From the IMG/VR virus record IMGVR_UViG_3300043397_000019, positions 1 through 37,021 of that record: a stretch of DNA of 37,021 nucleotides; one strand, 5' to 3'. A model generated the notes under the pieces. That model made no database searches, had not been told where the DNA came from, and saw only the letters and a program-made list of their open reading frames with translations. This DNA comes from a virus. The first letter of the stretch is position 1, and every line of letters starts with the position of its first letter. This document shows, piece after piece, positions 20,411-27,388 of the stretch. A program made the translations under genes and the position numbers.

Positions 20411-21100
20411 ATGTCCGACATCATTTTTCTGTCAAACGTCCGTCTGTCTTTCCCCCACCTCGCTGAACCCCAGCGTCAGGTAAATGAGCAGACCGGTAAA
20501 GAGCGTATCTCTTACAACTGTGAATTTCTCATGCCGCAAGACCACGCTGGCTTCCAGCAGTTCATGCAGCGTTACGGCGCGATGGCGCTGGAGAAGTGGA
20601 AAGAGCATGCCAATACCGTTATGGGCATGATCCAGCAAGACCGCAAGCTGCGCTGCTTCGGTATGGGTACTGAGAAGATCAACAAGAAGACCTTCCAGCC
20701 CTACGATGGCTACGCTGGCAACGTGTTCATCACCGCAGGCCGTGACAACCAGCCTCAGATGATCCAAGCCGATGGCAGCGCCATTGATCCGGCCAACACG
20801 ATGGCCTATCAGCAATTGGCCCGCAAGATGTACGGTGGTTGCCGTGTCAATGCGGCCGTGAAGCCTTGGTTGCAAGAGAACAAGCACGGCCGTGGCATCC
20901 GCTGCGACCTGATCGCTGTTCAATTTACTGGTGACGATACTGCATTCGGTGAAGGAGCCGTTGATGCGTCTAACTTGTTTGGTGCGGTGGCGGGTGCTCC
21001 TGCTGGCATGTTCGGTGGTGCGCCTCAAGGTGCGCCTCAAATGCCTGCTGCGCCGTTTGCGGCACCGACTGGCCTGCCTTCGTTCTTGGGCGGTCAATAA
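20411..21100 (+). CDS. DUF2815 family putative ssDNA-binding protein
   Basis: The 229-residue protein starts 'DIIFLSNVRLSFPHLAEPQRQ' and has 'ISYNCEFLMPQDH', 'YDGYAGNVFITAGRDNQPQMI' and 'GGCRVNAAVKPWLQENKHGRGIRCDLIAVQFTGDD', all typical of DUF2815, an OB-fold-like family thought to bind single-stranded DNA. The C-terminal 35 residues are Gly/Ala/Pro-rich and flexible, like the tail of SSB proteins, though without the usual acidic tip. It is preceded by the repeated start cassette GGAGTAACTGTAATG. It probably coats ssDNA during replication and recombination with the DUF2800 nuclease. Confidence 0.85.
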   Translation: MSDIIFLSNVRLSFPHLAEPQRQVNEQTGKERISYNCEFLMPQDHAGFQQFMQRYGAMALEKWKEHANTVMGMIQQDRKLRCFGMGTEKINKKTFQPYDGYAGNVFITAGRDNQPQMIQADGSAIDPANTMAYQQLARKMYGGCRVNAAVKPWLQENKHGRGIRCDLIAVQFTGDDTAFGEGAVDASNLFGAVAGAPAGMFGGAPQGAPQMPAAPFAAPTGLPSFLGGQ

Positions 21101-21107
21101 GTAATTC

Positions 21108-21153
21108 GGGGCCGCTGCCTCTGGGGGTTCCCGGGGGACCGGACAGCGGCCCC
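21108..21153 (+). other. Large GC-rich hairpin between DUF2815 and membrane-protein genes
   Basis: GGGGCCGCTG (21108-21117) and CAGCGGCCCC (21144-21153) form a perfect 10-bp stem. The 26-nt loop can itself fold (GGTTCC with GGGACC, one G-U pair). There is no U-tract, so it is more likely an mRNA stabiliser, processing site or structured regulator than a terminator. Confidence 0.7.
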
Positions 21154-21172
21154 ACCTTGTAAGGAGTAACAA

Positions 21173-21391
21173 ATGACAAGCGACGATAAATTTCGGATTT
21201 CTGTGTGGACACTTGCTGCAATTGTTGTAATAGCGTTGATTGCGGGTGGTACTTACAGCGGATATCACTCTCGTACAGTGTTGCGAGAACTGGTTGAAAA
21301 GGGTGCTAACCCCTTGGCGGTATCTTGCTCTTTGGGAGTAGGCCAATCAGAACAAGGTATTTGCACACTGGTTGCCGCAAACGCAAAATAA
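21173..21391 (+). CDS. Small inner-membrane protein
   Basis: Seventy-two residues. A short polar start is followed by one membrane span (about residues 11-29, 'VWTLAAIVVIALIAGGTYS') and a small C-terminal domain with two cysteines ('VSCSLG...GICTLV'). The ribosome site AAGGAG is strong. If the N-terminus stays inside, the C-terminal domain is periplasmic and the cysteines could form a disulphide. It is placed between SSB-like and polymerase genes. Function is unknown. Confidence 0.65.
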   Translation: MTSDDKFRISVWTLAAIVVIALIAGGTYSGYHSRTVLRELVEKGANPLAVSCSLGVGQSEQGICTLVAANAK

Positions 21392-21493
21392 ACAAAATCG
21401 GGGCTGAAATCGCTTCCCTTCGCGGTACTTCCGTATTGAACCGGCCACGCCGCAAGACCCCGAAAGTAAGCCCCACCTAACCGAGTAACTGTA
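21392..21493 (+). other. Structured-looking 100-base leader before DNA polymerase gene
   Basis: No gene is seen. GGGGCT near the 5' end (about 21401-21406) can pair with AGCCCC near the 3' end (about 21470-21475), with several GC-rich short stems possible inside. The end, 'GCCCCACC' plus a start cassette, resembles the end of the preceding hairpin region. It may be a regulatory leader for polymerase translation. Confidence 0.4.
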
Positions 21494-23344
21494 ATGAGTA
21501 ACGACTATGTGTTCGACATCGAAACCTACCCCAACGTCTTTACGTTGGCGCTGGAGCATGCAGATGCACCGCTTCGCTGGGCTTTTGAAATCAGCGACTG
21601 GCGCAACGACTCCAAAGACATCATCGCGTTTCTCCAGTATCTCAAGGATACGAACGCCCGGATGGTCGGGTTCAACAGCTTGGGGTTTGACTACCCCGTC
21701 CTGCATACGCTGATTCGCATGGGGCACAGCGATGCCAACACGCTGTACCAAAAAGCAATGGCGATCATCCATTCGCAAGACGATGACAGCAAGTGGATGC
21801 ACCAAGTGAACCCAAGCGACCGATTCGTTGAGCAGATCGACCTTTTCAAGATTCACCACTTCGACAACAAGGCCCGCGCTACCAGCCTCAAGGTGCTGGA
21901 GTTCAACATGCGCTCGGACAACATTGAAGACCTGCCCTTCAAAGTCGGCACAACGCTGACCCAAGAGCAGACGATCAAACTGAAACAGTACAACGCGCAC
22001 GATGTGGCGCAGACCAAACTGTTTTATCACAAGTCACTGGACATGATTCGGTTCCGTGAAGAACTCACGCACAAGTATCAGCGTGACTTCATGAACCACA
22101 ACGACACCAAGATCGGCAAAGACTACTTCATCATGAAGATGGAAGAGTCGGGTGTCGCTTGCTATGACTTTGGACCCAAGGGCCGCACACCCCGTCAGAC
22201 AGTGCGCCCGGTGATCTATCTCAAAGACGCCATCTTGCCGTGGATTCAGTTTCAAGAACCTGAGTTTAATCGGGTGCTCAACTGGCTCAAGGATCAGTCA
22301 ATCACCGAGACCAAGGGTGTTTTTGATGACGTTACCGCCAGAGTTCAAGGGTTTGAATTTGTGTTTGGTCTTGGCGGCATTCATGGCTCCATTGAATCCG
22401 AGGTGGTTGAATCGGATGACGAGCATGTCATTGTCGATCTGGACGTCAGTTCCTACTACCCCAACTTGGCCATCGCCAACAATTTCCACCCGGCTCACTT
22501 GGGCAAGGACTTCTGCGCCATCTACAAGCACTTGTACGAGCAGCGCAAGACCTACCCAAAGAAGTCGGCTGAGAACGCGATGCTGAAGCTGGCGCTCAAC
22601 GGTGTGTACGGTGACAGCAACAACCGATTCAGCGTGTTCTATGACCCGCTGTTCACCATGTCGATCACACTCAACGGTCAACTGCTGCTGTGCCTGTTGG
22701 CCGAAGGGTTGATGCACATTGAAGGGCTGCGGCTGATCCAAGTGAACACTGACGGCCTGACTGTGCGTGTGCCCCGGGCCAACAAGTGGCTGGTAGACAC
22801 AGCCCGAGCAGCATGGCAACTTCGCACTGGGTTGGAGTTGGAAGAAGCCATTTACAAGACCATGATGATCCGGGATGTGAACAACTACATCGCTCAATAC
22901 GAGAACGGGTCAGTCAAACGCAAAGGTGCTTACGAGTACAGCATGGGTTGGCACCAGAATGCCGGGGGCTTGGTGATTGCCAAGGTAGCCGAGAAGGTCT
23001 TGACCGAAGGCGCACCGATCCGCGAGACCTTGCACAACTGGCCCGACATCATGGACTTCATGTTGCGCACCAAGGTGCCCCGATCCAGTTACTTGGCAAT
23101 CGAGTACCCCGAGCAGCCGCCGCAGCAGTTGCAGAACATCACGCGCTACTACATTGCAGAAAGTGGTGGACGCTTGTTCAAGTGGATGCCACCACTCAAG
23201 GGCAAACAAGAGTGGCGCAAGATTGGTGTTGAGTCTGGATGGGGTGTACAGCCCTGCAACGACATTCGTGACGCTGGCAAGCTGCCAGTGGATTTTGAGT
23301 GGTATATTCGTGAAGTAGAAAAACTCGTTCTCGGCCTATCATGA
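21494..23344 (+). CDS. Family-B DNA polymerase with 3'-5' exonuclease
   Basis: The 616-residue protein has exonuclease motifs 'VFDIETYPN' (ExoI, Asp8/Glu10), 'VGFNSLGFDYPVL' (ExoII, near 60) and 'YNAHDVAQTKLF' (ExoIII, near 165). The polymerase motifs are A 'VDLDVSSYYPNLAI' (near 314), B 'KLALNGVYGDSNNRFS' (near 362) and C 'IQVNTDGLTV' (near 415). Motif C has Asn-Thr-Asp instead of Asp-Thr-Asp but keeps the second, catalytic Asp. At 616 residues it is compact, with few bases between motifs A and B. It should copy the phage genome with primers from the primase-polymerase. Start follows GAGTAACTGTAATG. Confidence 0.88.
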   Translation: MSNDYVFDIETYPNVFTLALEHADAPLRWAFEISDWRNDSKDIIAFLQYLKDTNARMVGFNSLGFDYPVLHTLIRMGHSDANTLYQKAMAIIHSQDDDSKWMHQVNPSDRFVEQIDLFKIHHFDNKARATSLKVLEFNMRSDNIEDLPFKVGTTLTQEQTIKLKQYNAHDVAQTKLFYHKSLDMIRFREELTHKYQRDFMNHNDTKIGKDYFIMKMEESGVACYDFGPKGRTPRQTVRPVIYLKDAILPWIQFQEPEFNRVLNWLKDQSITETKGVFDDVTARVQGFEFVFGLGGIHGSIESEVVESDDEHVIVDLDVSSYYPNLAIANNFHPAHLGKDFCAIYKHLYEQRKTYPKKSAENAMLKLALNGVYGDSNNRFSVFYDPLFTMSITLNGQLLLCLLAEGLMHIEGLRLIQVNTDGLTVRVPRANKWLVDTARAAWQLRTGLELEEAIYKTMMIRDVNNYIAQYENGSVKRKGAYEYSMGWHQNAGGLVIAKVAEKVLTEGAPIRETLHNWPDIMDFMLRTKVPRSSYLAIEYPEQPPQQLQNITRYYIAESGGRLFKWMPPLKGKQEWRKIGVESGWGVQPCNDIRDAGKLPVDFEWYIREVEKLVLGLS

Positions 23345-23826
23345 TCACTCAATCAAAACTTCACGAAATGTTTGAGTATCGGGATGACGGCAATCTTATT
23401 CATCGTCACACCGTGCAAGGTGGTAAACGAATGGGTGAAGTTGCTGGCTCTCCGCACAATATGGGGTATCGACAGATCACAATTTGTCGAAAGAAATACC
23501 TGATCCACAGATTGGTGTGGCTATACCACTACGGGAATATTCCAGATCAACTTGACCATATCAACGGTAAGCGGTCAGACAACAGAATTGAGAATTTGCG
23601 TGAATGTACGTACAGCCAAAACCACGGCAATAAGCGTATAAACCGCAACAACACGACTGGGTACAAAGGTGTGTTTTTAGACAAACGCGATGGGTTTTGG
23701 TTTGTGTATGTAGCGCATCAATACATTGGGCGCAGTCAATCAATAGAAGAAGCTGCTGCAATGTATGACAAAGCAGCCAAGAAGCATTTTAAAAAATTTG
23801 CATTGACCAACAAGGAATTGAAATGA
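23341..23826 (+). CDS. HNH homing endonuclease with AP2-like domain
   Basis: The product has 161 residues. The HNH_3 core is 'KKYLIHRLVWLYHYGNIPDQLDHINGKRSDNRIENLRECTYSQN', with the catalytic Asp-His and Asn intact. An AP2-type DNA-binding domain follows ('GYKGVFLDKRDGFWFVYVAHQYIGRSQSIEEAAAMYDKAAKKHFKKFA'). It is more A+T-rich than the polymerase gene before it, and its ATG overlaps the polymerase stop (ATGA). Homing nucleases often sit beside DNA polymerase genes, where their target lies. It is probably selfish and recently acquired. Confidence 0.92.
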   Translation: MITQSKLHEMFEYRDDGNLIHRHTVQGGKRMGEVAGSPHNMGYRQITICRKKYLIHRLVWLYHYGNIPDQLDHINGKRSDNRIENLRECTYSQNHGNKRINRNNTTGYKGVFLDKRDGFWFVYVAHQYIGRSQSIEEAAAMYDKAAKKHFKKFALTNKELK

Positions 23827-24068
23827 ACGCATTGGACAAACAAGTTAGTGGCAACCATTACAAGGATTTGCCGATTCAGCCAGTCGAGTACATCTACGCA
23901 AATGCGCTGGGGTACTTTGAAGGCAACGTGGTCAAGTACATCAGCCGCTGGCGCAAGAAAAACGGCCTCGCTGATCTTGAGAAAGCCAAACACTACATCG
24001 AGCTGCTGATCGAGTTGGAAAACCGCAAAGCGGACAAGGAGTGCCAAGGTGTTGGAAAAGGACATTGA
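23823..24068 (+). CDS. DUF3310 family protein
   Basis: Eighty-one residues. 'QVSGNHYKDLPIQPVEYIYANALGYFEGNVVKYISRWRKKNGLADLEKAKHYIELLIELE' is the hallmark of DUF3310 (conserved 'HY...QP.E.I..N.L.F..GNVIKY..R...K.....DL.KA..Y...L'). Members are common in phage replication and nucleotide modules; some are annotated as nucleotide kinases, without firm evidence I know of. The start overlaps the HNH stop and its end overlaps the VRR-NUC gene by 20 bases. Confidence 0.88.
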   Translation: MNALDKQVSGNHYKDLPIQPVEYIYANALGYFEGNVVKYISRWRKKNGLADLEKAKHYIELLIELENRKADKECQGVGKGH

Positions 24069-24333
24069 AAAGAAAGTCTGTGACTACGCCCGCTCCAAGG
24101 GTGTGCTTGCGTACAAGTTCACCAGCCCCGCACGGGCTGCTGTGCCTGATCGTATGTTCATCCGACAAGATGGCCTTGTGTGGTTCTGTGAATTCAAGCG
24201 TGAGGGCCAAAAGCCAACGCCAGCACAAGAGCGAGAACACACCAGGCTCAGAGAACACAAAGTAAACGTATTTGTAATTGACAACGTAAGTGAGGGTAAG
24301 ACGATGATTGATGTAATGGTGATGGGATGCTGA
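24049..24333 (+). CDS. VRR-NUC domain nuclease
   Basis: The 94-residue protein starts at GTG 24049 behind GGAG. 'LEKDIEKKVCDYARSKGVLAYKFTSPARAAVPDRMFI' and 'GLVWFCEFKREGQKPTPAQEREHTRLREHKVNVFVIDNV' form the compact PD-(D/E)XK fold of VRR-NUC, with Asp34, Glu48 and Lys50 as metal and catalytic residues. The family includes the FAN1 nuclease domain; stand-alone phage versions are probably structure-specific nucleases, such as Holliday junction resolvers. It is directly coupled to the SNF2-like helicase gene, with which it likely acts in branched-DNA processing. Confidence 0.9.
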   Translation: MLEKDIEKKVCDYARSKGVLAYKFTSPARAAVPDRMFIRQDGLVWFCEFKREGQKPTPAQEREHTRLREHKVNVFVIDNVSEGKTMIDVMVMGC

Positions 24334-25733
24334 CACCTGACCTGCTTCACGGCTACCAGCAAAAGGCCGTGAACTTCCAATGCACCCACCCCAACTCGAT
24401 GCTGTGGCTCGACATGGGGCTGGGCAAGACCGTGATCACGTTGACCAGCCTGGCCCACCTGATCCGCACCCAGTTCCTGCGTGGCGTGATCATCGTGGCA
24501 CCGATCAGGGTTATCCGTCTGGTCTGGCGTCAAGAGGCTGCGAAGTGGGAGCACACCAAGCACCTGCGGTTCAGCATGGTCACGGGCACCAAGGACCAGC
24601 GCACCCGTGCCCTGCTGCGCCCAGCTGACGTCTACATGATCAACTACGAGAACCTGGGCTGGCTCTCGGAAACTTTGCAGACCTACTTCGTCAAGAAAGA
24701 TCGTCCGATGCCGTTCAACGGAATCATTTGGGACGAAATCAGCAAGATGAAAAACAGCGCCACGAACCGGGTCAAAGCGTTTCGCAAGATCGCTGACAAG
24801 TTCGACTGGACCACTGGCCTCACGGGCACCCCGGCGTCCAATGGTTACAAAGACCTGCACGGCCAGTTCCTTGTGGTTGACCGTGGTGAGCGTCTGGGCA
24901 CCAGCAAGACGGCTTTCCGCACCCGGTTCTATAAAAAGGCCGGACCGTACAAAGAGGTGCCCTACGAAGACACCGAAGACACCATCAAAAAGCTGATCGG
25001 TGACATCACGCTGGAGATGAGCGCAGAGGACTACAACCCGCTGCCGGACCTCATGGTCAACAACATCGAGATCGAGATGCCGGACAGCCTGCGGTCCATG
25101 TACGAGAAGATGGAAAAGGAGTTCTTCCTGACCCTTGACAGCGGCACCACGGTGGAGGCGTTCAACCAAGCTTCGCTGACCAACAAGTGCTTGCAGTTCT
25201 CCAATGGTGCGATGTACCCGATCCCCGGTATGCCGCTGTGGGAGCCTGTGCATGACCTGAAGCTGGAAGCCCTTGAAGACATCATTGACGAGGCCAACGG
25301 ATCGCCGATCCTGTGCGCCTATTCGTACCGGTCTGACGCTGCCCGGATCATGGAGAAGTTCAAACACCTTGACCCGATCAACTTGACCGAGTGCAAAAGC
25401 GAGATGTCTTTAACCAACGCCATGCACCGCTGGAAGACTGGCGACTGCCAACTCATGATCGGTCACCCCGCATCAATGGGTCACGGCATCGATGGCTTGC
25501 AGAAGAACGGCCACATCCTTGTGTGGTTTGGCCTCAATTGGTCACTAGACCTGTACGAGCAGTTCAACGCCCGTGTGCGCCGTCAAGGTCAAGGGGTGCC
25601 GGTGATTTGTCACCGCATCCTGTGCCAAGACACACTGGATCAAGCGCAGGCTTTGGCGCTGGATGACAAAGCAACAACTCAAGCTGGATTGCGTAACGCG
25701 ATCAAAGAATATCGCCAATCGAAAGGACACTGA
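24327..25733 (+). CDS. SNF2-like superfamily 2 DNA helicase
   Basis: The product has 468 residues. Motifs appear in order: Q-like 'LHGYQQKAVNF' (8-18), Walker A 'LDMGLGKTVITLTSL' (28-42), 'VIIVAPIRVI' (54-63), DEAD-box position 'IIWDEISKMKN' (133-143), motif III 'TTGLTGTPASN' (162-172), and C-terminal 'PILCAYSYRSDA' (about 330), 'GHPASMGHGIDGLQ' and motif VI 'QFNARVRRQGQ' (about 411-421). It is an ATP-driven DNA translocase or helicase for replication or fork remodelling. The DEAH box is reduced to DEIS. It is coupled to the VRR-NUC gene upstream. Confidence 0.9.
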   Translation: MLTPDLLHGYQQKAVNFQCTHPNSMLWLDMGLGKTVITLTSLAHLIRTQFLRGVIIVAPIRVIRLVWRQEAAKWEHTKHLRFSMVTGTKDQRTRALLRPADVYMINYENLGWLSETLQTYFVKKDRPMPFNGIIWDEISKMKNSATNRVKAFRKIADKFDWTTGLTGTPASNGYKDLHGQFLVVDRGERLGTSKTAFRTRFYKKAGPYKEVPYEDTEDTIKKLIGDITLEMSAEDYNPLPDLMVNNIEIEMPDSLRSMYEKMEKEFFLTLDSGTTVEAFNQASLTNKCLQFSNGAMYPIPGMPLWEPVHDLKLEALEDIIDEANGSPILCAYSYRSDAARIMEKFKHLDPINLTECKSEMSLTNAMHRWKTGDCQLMIGHPASMGHGIDGLQKNGHILVWFGLNWSLDLYEQFNARVRRQGQGVPVICHRILCQDTLDQAQALALDDKATTQAGLRNAIKEYRQSKGH

Positions 25734-25734
25734 A

Positions 25735-26166
25735 ATGACAACTGAAGCAATTGAACTCTGGCACAAACGCGCCCGCCCTGAACCAACTGACAAAGACTTC
25801 AACGTGCAACTCGGGTGTCACTTCGAGGAGATCGAGGAGATGATGCGTTCTCTTGATGCCAATGATGACGAGTTGTGGACCGATGTGCGGTTGCAAATAT
25901 TGGTGCTGTCCAAACTGCTCAAGATCAATGAACTCAAAGTGACTGTCAATGACCGCAAAGAGTTTCTCGACAGCATCGCTGATCAAGTGGTCACCGGCAT
26001 CGGCGCGGCCTACTGCGCGGGCATGAAAGGTGCTGCTGCTTGTGAGCGCGTGAACACCAGCAACTGGTCCAAGTTTGATGAGAACGGCCAGCCAATCCGT
26101 GACGCCAACGGCAAGATCACCAAGGGTCCAAATTATCAGCCACCAGTGCTTGACGGACTCTACTAA
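25735..26166 (+). CDS. MazG-like nucleotide pyrophosphohydrolase
   Basis: The product has 143 residues from ATG 25735 (GAAAGGA ribosome site). It is all-helical with 'GCHFEEIEEMMRSL' (Glu31-Glu35) and 'RKEFLDSIADQVVTGIGAAYCAGM' (Glu76, Asp79, Asp83). These are the two metal-binding helices of the MazG/HisE-type NTP pyrophosphohydrolases. The C-terminal 'NTSNWSKFDENGQPIRDANGKITKGPNYQPPVLDGLY' is a tail I know from phage members of this family. It would remove unwanted nucleotides or lower ppGpp-type or NTP pools during infection. The precise substrate is unknown. Confidence 0.85.
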   Translation: MTTEAIELWHKRARPEPTDKDFNVQLGCHFEEIEEMMRSLDANDDELWTDVRLQILVLSKLLKINELKVTVNDRKEFLDSIADQVVTGIGAAYCAGMKGAAACERVNTSNWSKFDENGQPIRDANGKITKGPNYQPPVLDGLY

Positions 26167-26180
26167 AAGTGTGATACACT
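26150..26180 (+). promoter_or_regulatory. Internal early promoter before glutaredoxin cluster
   Basis: TTGACG (26150-26155), a 19-bp spacer and extended -10 TGA-TACACT (26172-26180). This is the same format as the promoters at 13460 and 18435. Part of it lies in the 3' end of the MazG-like gene. A GTGT/ACAC dyad covers the region after the -10. Confidence 0.6.
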
Positions 26181-26208
26181 GTGTAACACCAACTAAGGAG
26201 TAACTGTA

Positions 26209-26394
26209 ATGATCGAAGAACTGAAGAAACTGTGGCAGACCCCAAGCGCCGAAACACTGGCGCTGCGCGAACTGGAGGACGCCAAGCGCAAACTGCTGGA
26301 CGCCCAGTCTGGTCGTGAGTACGCCGACTCGATGTGCAAGTACCACGAAGCCCGCATCAAGCGTTTGACCGCATATTTGAAGGGCATCGAATGA
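26209..26394 (+). CDS. Small coiled-coil protein, unknown
   Basis: Sixty-one residues. 'IEELKKLWQTPSAETLALRELEDAKRKLLDAQSGREYADSMCKYHEARIKRLTAYLKG' is almost entirely helical with coiled-coil spacing. Short proteins with 'LAxRELEDAxRxLLxAQxxxEYA' are frequent in proteobacterial phages; the role is unknown. It is the first gene after the promoter at 26150 and carries the GGAGTAACTGTAATG start cassette. It is coupled to the glutaredoxin gene by ATGA. Confidence 0.65.
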   Translation: MIEELKKLWQTPSAETLALRELEDAKRKLLDAQSGREYADSMCKYHEARIKRLTAYLKGIE

Positions 26395-26624
26395 GGATCA
26401 TCATTTACACCAAGGCCAACTGCCCCAACTGCGTCAGCGCCAAGCAGCTGCTCAAGTCCAAAGGGCTGGAGTACGAAGAGATGGACTTTGACGACGAGGA
26501 CGTCCGCACCGTGTTCACACGCCTTTACCCGGACGCACGCCAGATGCCGCAGATCTTCATCGACAAACAGCGTGTTGGCGGTCTGGCTGGACTGCAAGCT
26601 GCACTCAAGCAGGTGGGCCTATGA
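26391..26624 (+). CDS. Glutaredoxin
   Basis: Seventy-seven residues from ATG 26391 (ATGA overlap). 'IIIYTKANCPNCVSAKQLLKSKGLEYEEMD' gives the strand-CxxC-helix start with active site Cys11-Pro-Asn-Cys14. 'ARQMPQIFIDKQRVGGLAGLQAAL' supplies the cis-proline (Pro53) and the Gly-Gly loop (63-64). The length and order match bacterial glutaredoxin 3 and T4 NrdC-like proteins. In phages such proteins reduce ribonucleotide reductase, but no reductase gene is present, so it would serve the host enzyme or another thiol target. The CPNC site is unusual beside the common CPYC. Confidence 0.92.
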   Translation: MRIIIYTKANCPNCVSAKQLLKSKGLEYEEMDFDDEDVRTVFTRLYPDARQMPQIFIDKQRVGGLAGLQAALKQVGL

Positions 26625-26923
26625 TCCCGCGCACCGAGTGGGCCAAGCCCGAGAACCCTTACACGGGCAGCGTGCCGATCAAAGAGGTGCCGATCCCCAA
26701 GGTCGTGCAGCCACGCAAAGGGCACACCAAGTACGACACTGAGTTTGAGAAACTGCTCACGTTCAAGTCAGCCATCGAGTCCACGGAGTCAGGCTTTGAA
26801 GTGCTACGCCGCGCCATGATGCGCTTTGTCGAGTTTCGTGGGTTAAAAGGCAAGGTGAGCATACGCCGCAAGCTCGACAGAAAAACACGCATGGTCACGC
26901 TGTGGCTGGAGTCAAAAGAATGA
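26621..26923 (+). CDS. Unknown early protein
   Basis: The product has 100 residues with an ATGA start overlapping the glutaredoxin stop. It has a Pro-rich N-terminus ('IPRTEWAKPENPYTGSVPIKEVPIPKVVQPRKG') and a compact helical C-terminal part with many Arg/Lys ('AMMRFVEFRGLKGKVSIRRKLDRKTRMVTLWLESKE'). The basic C-terminus could contact nucleic acid. No family is recognised. Confidence 0.6.
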   Translation: MIPRTEWAKPENPYTGSVPIKEVPIPKVVQPRKGHTKYDTEFEKLLTFKSAIESTESGFEVLRRAMMRFVEFRGLKGKVSIRRKLDRKTRMVTLWLESKE

Positions 26924-27183
26924 TCACGATCACATTGACAAACGAGCAAATCAGTGCTGTCGTAAAGCCTGTTGATGACCGCTATCGTGCGTTGTTCAAT
27001 TCAGAGATTGACAGCAACGACAAGCGGTTCAAACAGCAGGAACGCAAATTCACCCGTCGTATTGACGCAGCAAATGCGAAAACAGCTGAATGGAAACAGC
27101 GGTACAGTGAAACCCGTAAACAGTTACTTGAGGCTCGGACTGAAATTGTTGAACTCAGGCGCACCCTGCGCGAAAGGTACTGA
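26920..27183 (+). CDS. Small coiled-coil protein, unknown
   Basis: Eighty-seven residues with ATGA overlap. The short N-terminal strand 'MITITLTNEQISAVVKPV' is followed by a long, highly charged helix to the end ('ERKFTRRIDAANAKTAEWKQRYSETRKQLLEARTEIVELRRTLRERY'). It is probably a dimeric coiled coil. Function unknown. Confidence 0.6.
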   Translation: MITITLTNEQISAVVKPVDDRYRALFNSEIDSNDKRFKQQERKFTRRIDAANAKTAEWKQRYSETRKQLLEARTEIVELRRTLRERY

Positions 27184-27184
27184 C

Positions 27185-27388
27185 ATGAACTGCTGTGACG
27201 GCGAATGCCACCAAGGTGACCATTGCCCTGTTCGAGTGGCCAAATACAAACCGGTGATGCGGGCCGCTGATCCATTGCCGCCCACCGTCTGGCGGGCGTA
27301 TGTGCGTCACCTGGCCCGCTGGATGCTACTGAGTATCCTGGGCCTGCTGTGGCTTGGATTCTTGGTAGCGCTGGCTCACGCTGCGTGA
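27185..27388 (+). CDS. Cys-rich small membrane protein
   Basis: Sixty-seven residues from ATG 27185. The N-terminus 'MNCCDGECHQGDHCPVR' has four cysteines and two histidines, a possible metal site. The C-terminal half is one membrane span ('WMLLSILGLLWLGFLVALAHAA'). It is the last gene of the rightward operon, and its last 13 bases overlap the end of the leftward endolysin gene. The cytosolic Cys cluster plus C-terminal anchor pattern recurs in small phage proteins of unknown role. Confidence 0.6.
   Translation: MNCCDGECHQGDHCPVRVAKYKPVMRAADPLPPTVWRAYVRHLARWMLLSILGLLWLGFLVALAHAA

Noticed and set aside
20432-21346. 304-codon minus-strand frame opposite the DUF2815 gene
   Set aside because: It covers a well-supported DUF2815 gene plus intergenic hairpins and has no motifs or start signal.
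24084-25367. 427-codon minus-strand open frame opposite the helicase gene
   Set aside because: The helicase frame has all expected motifs. The antisense frame has none and spans several gene boundaries.
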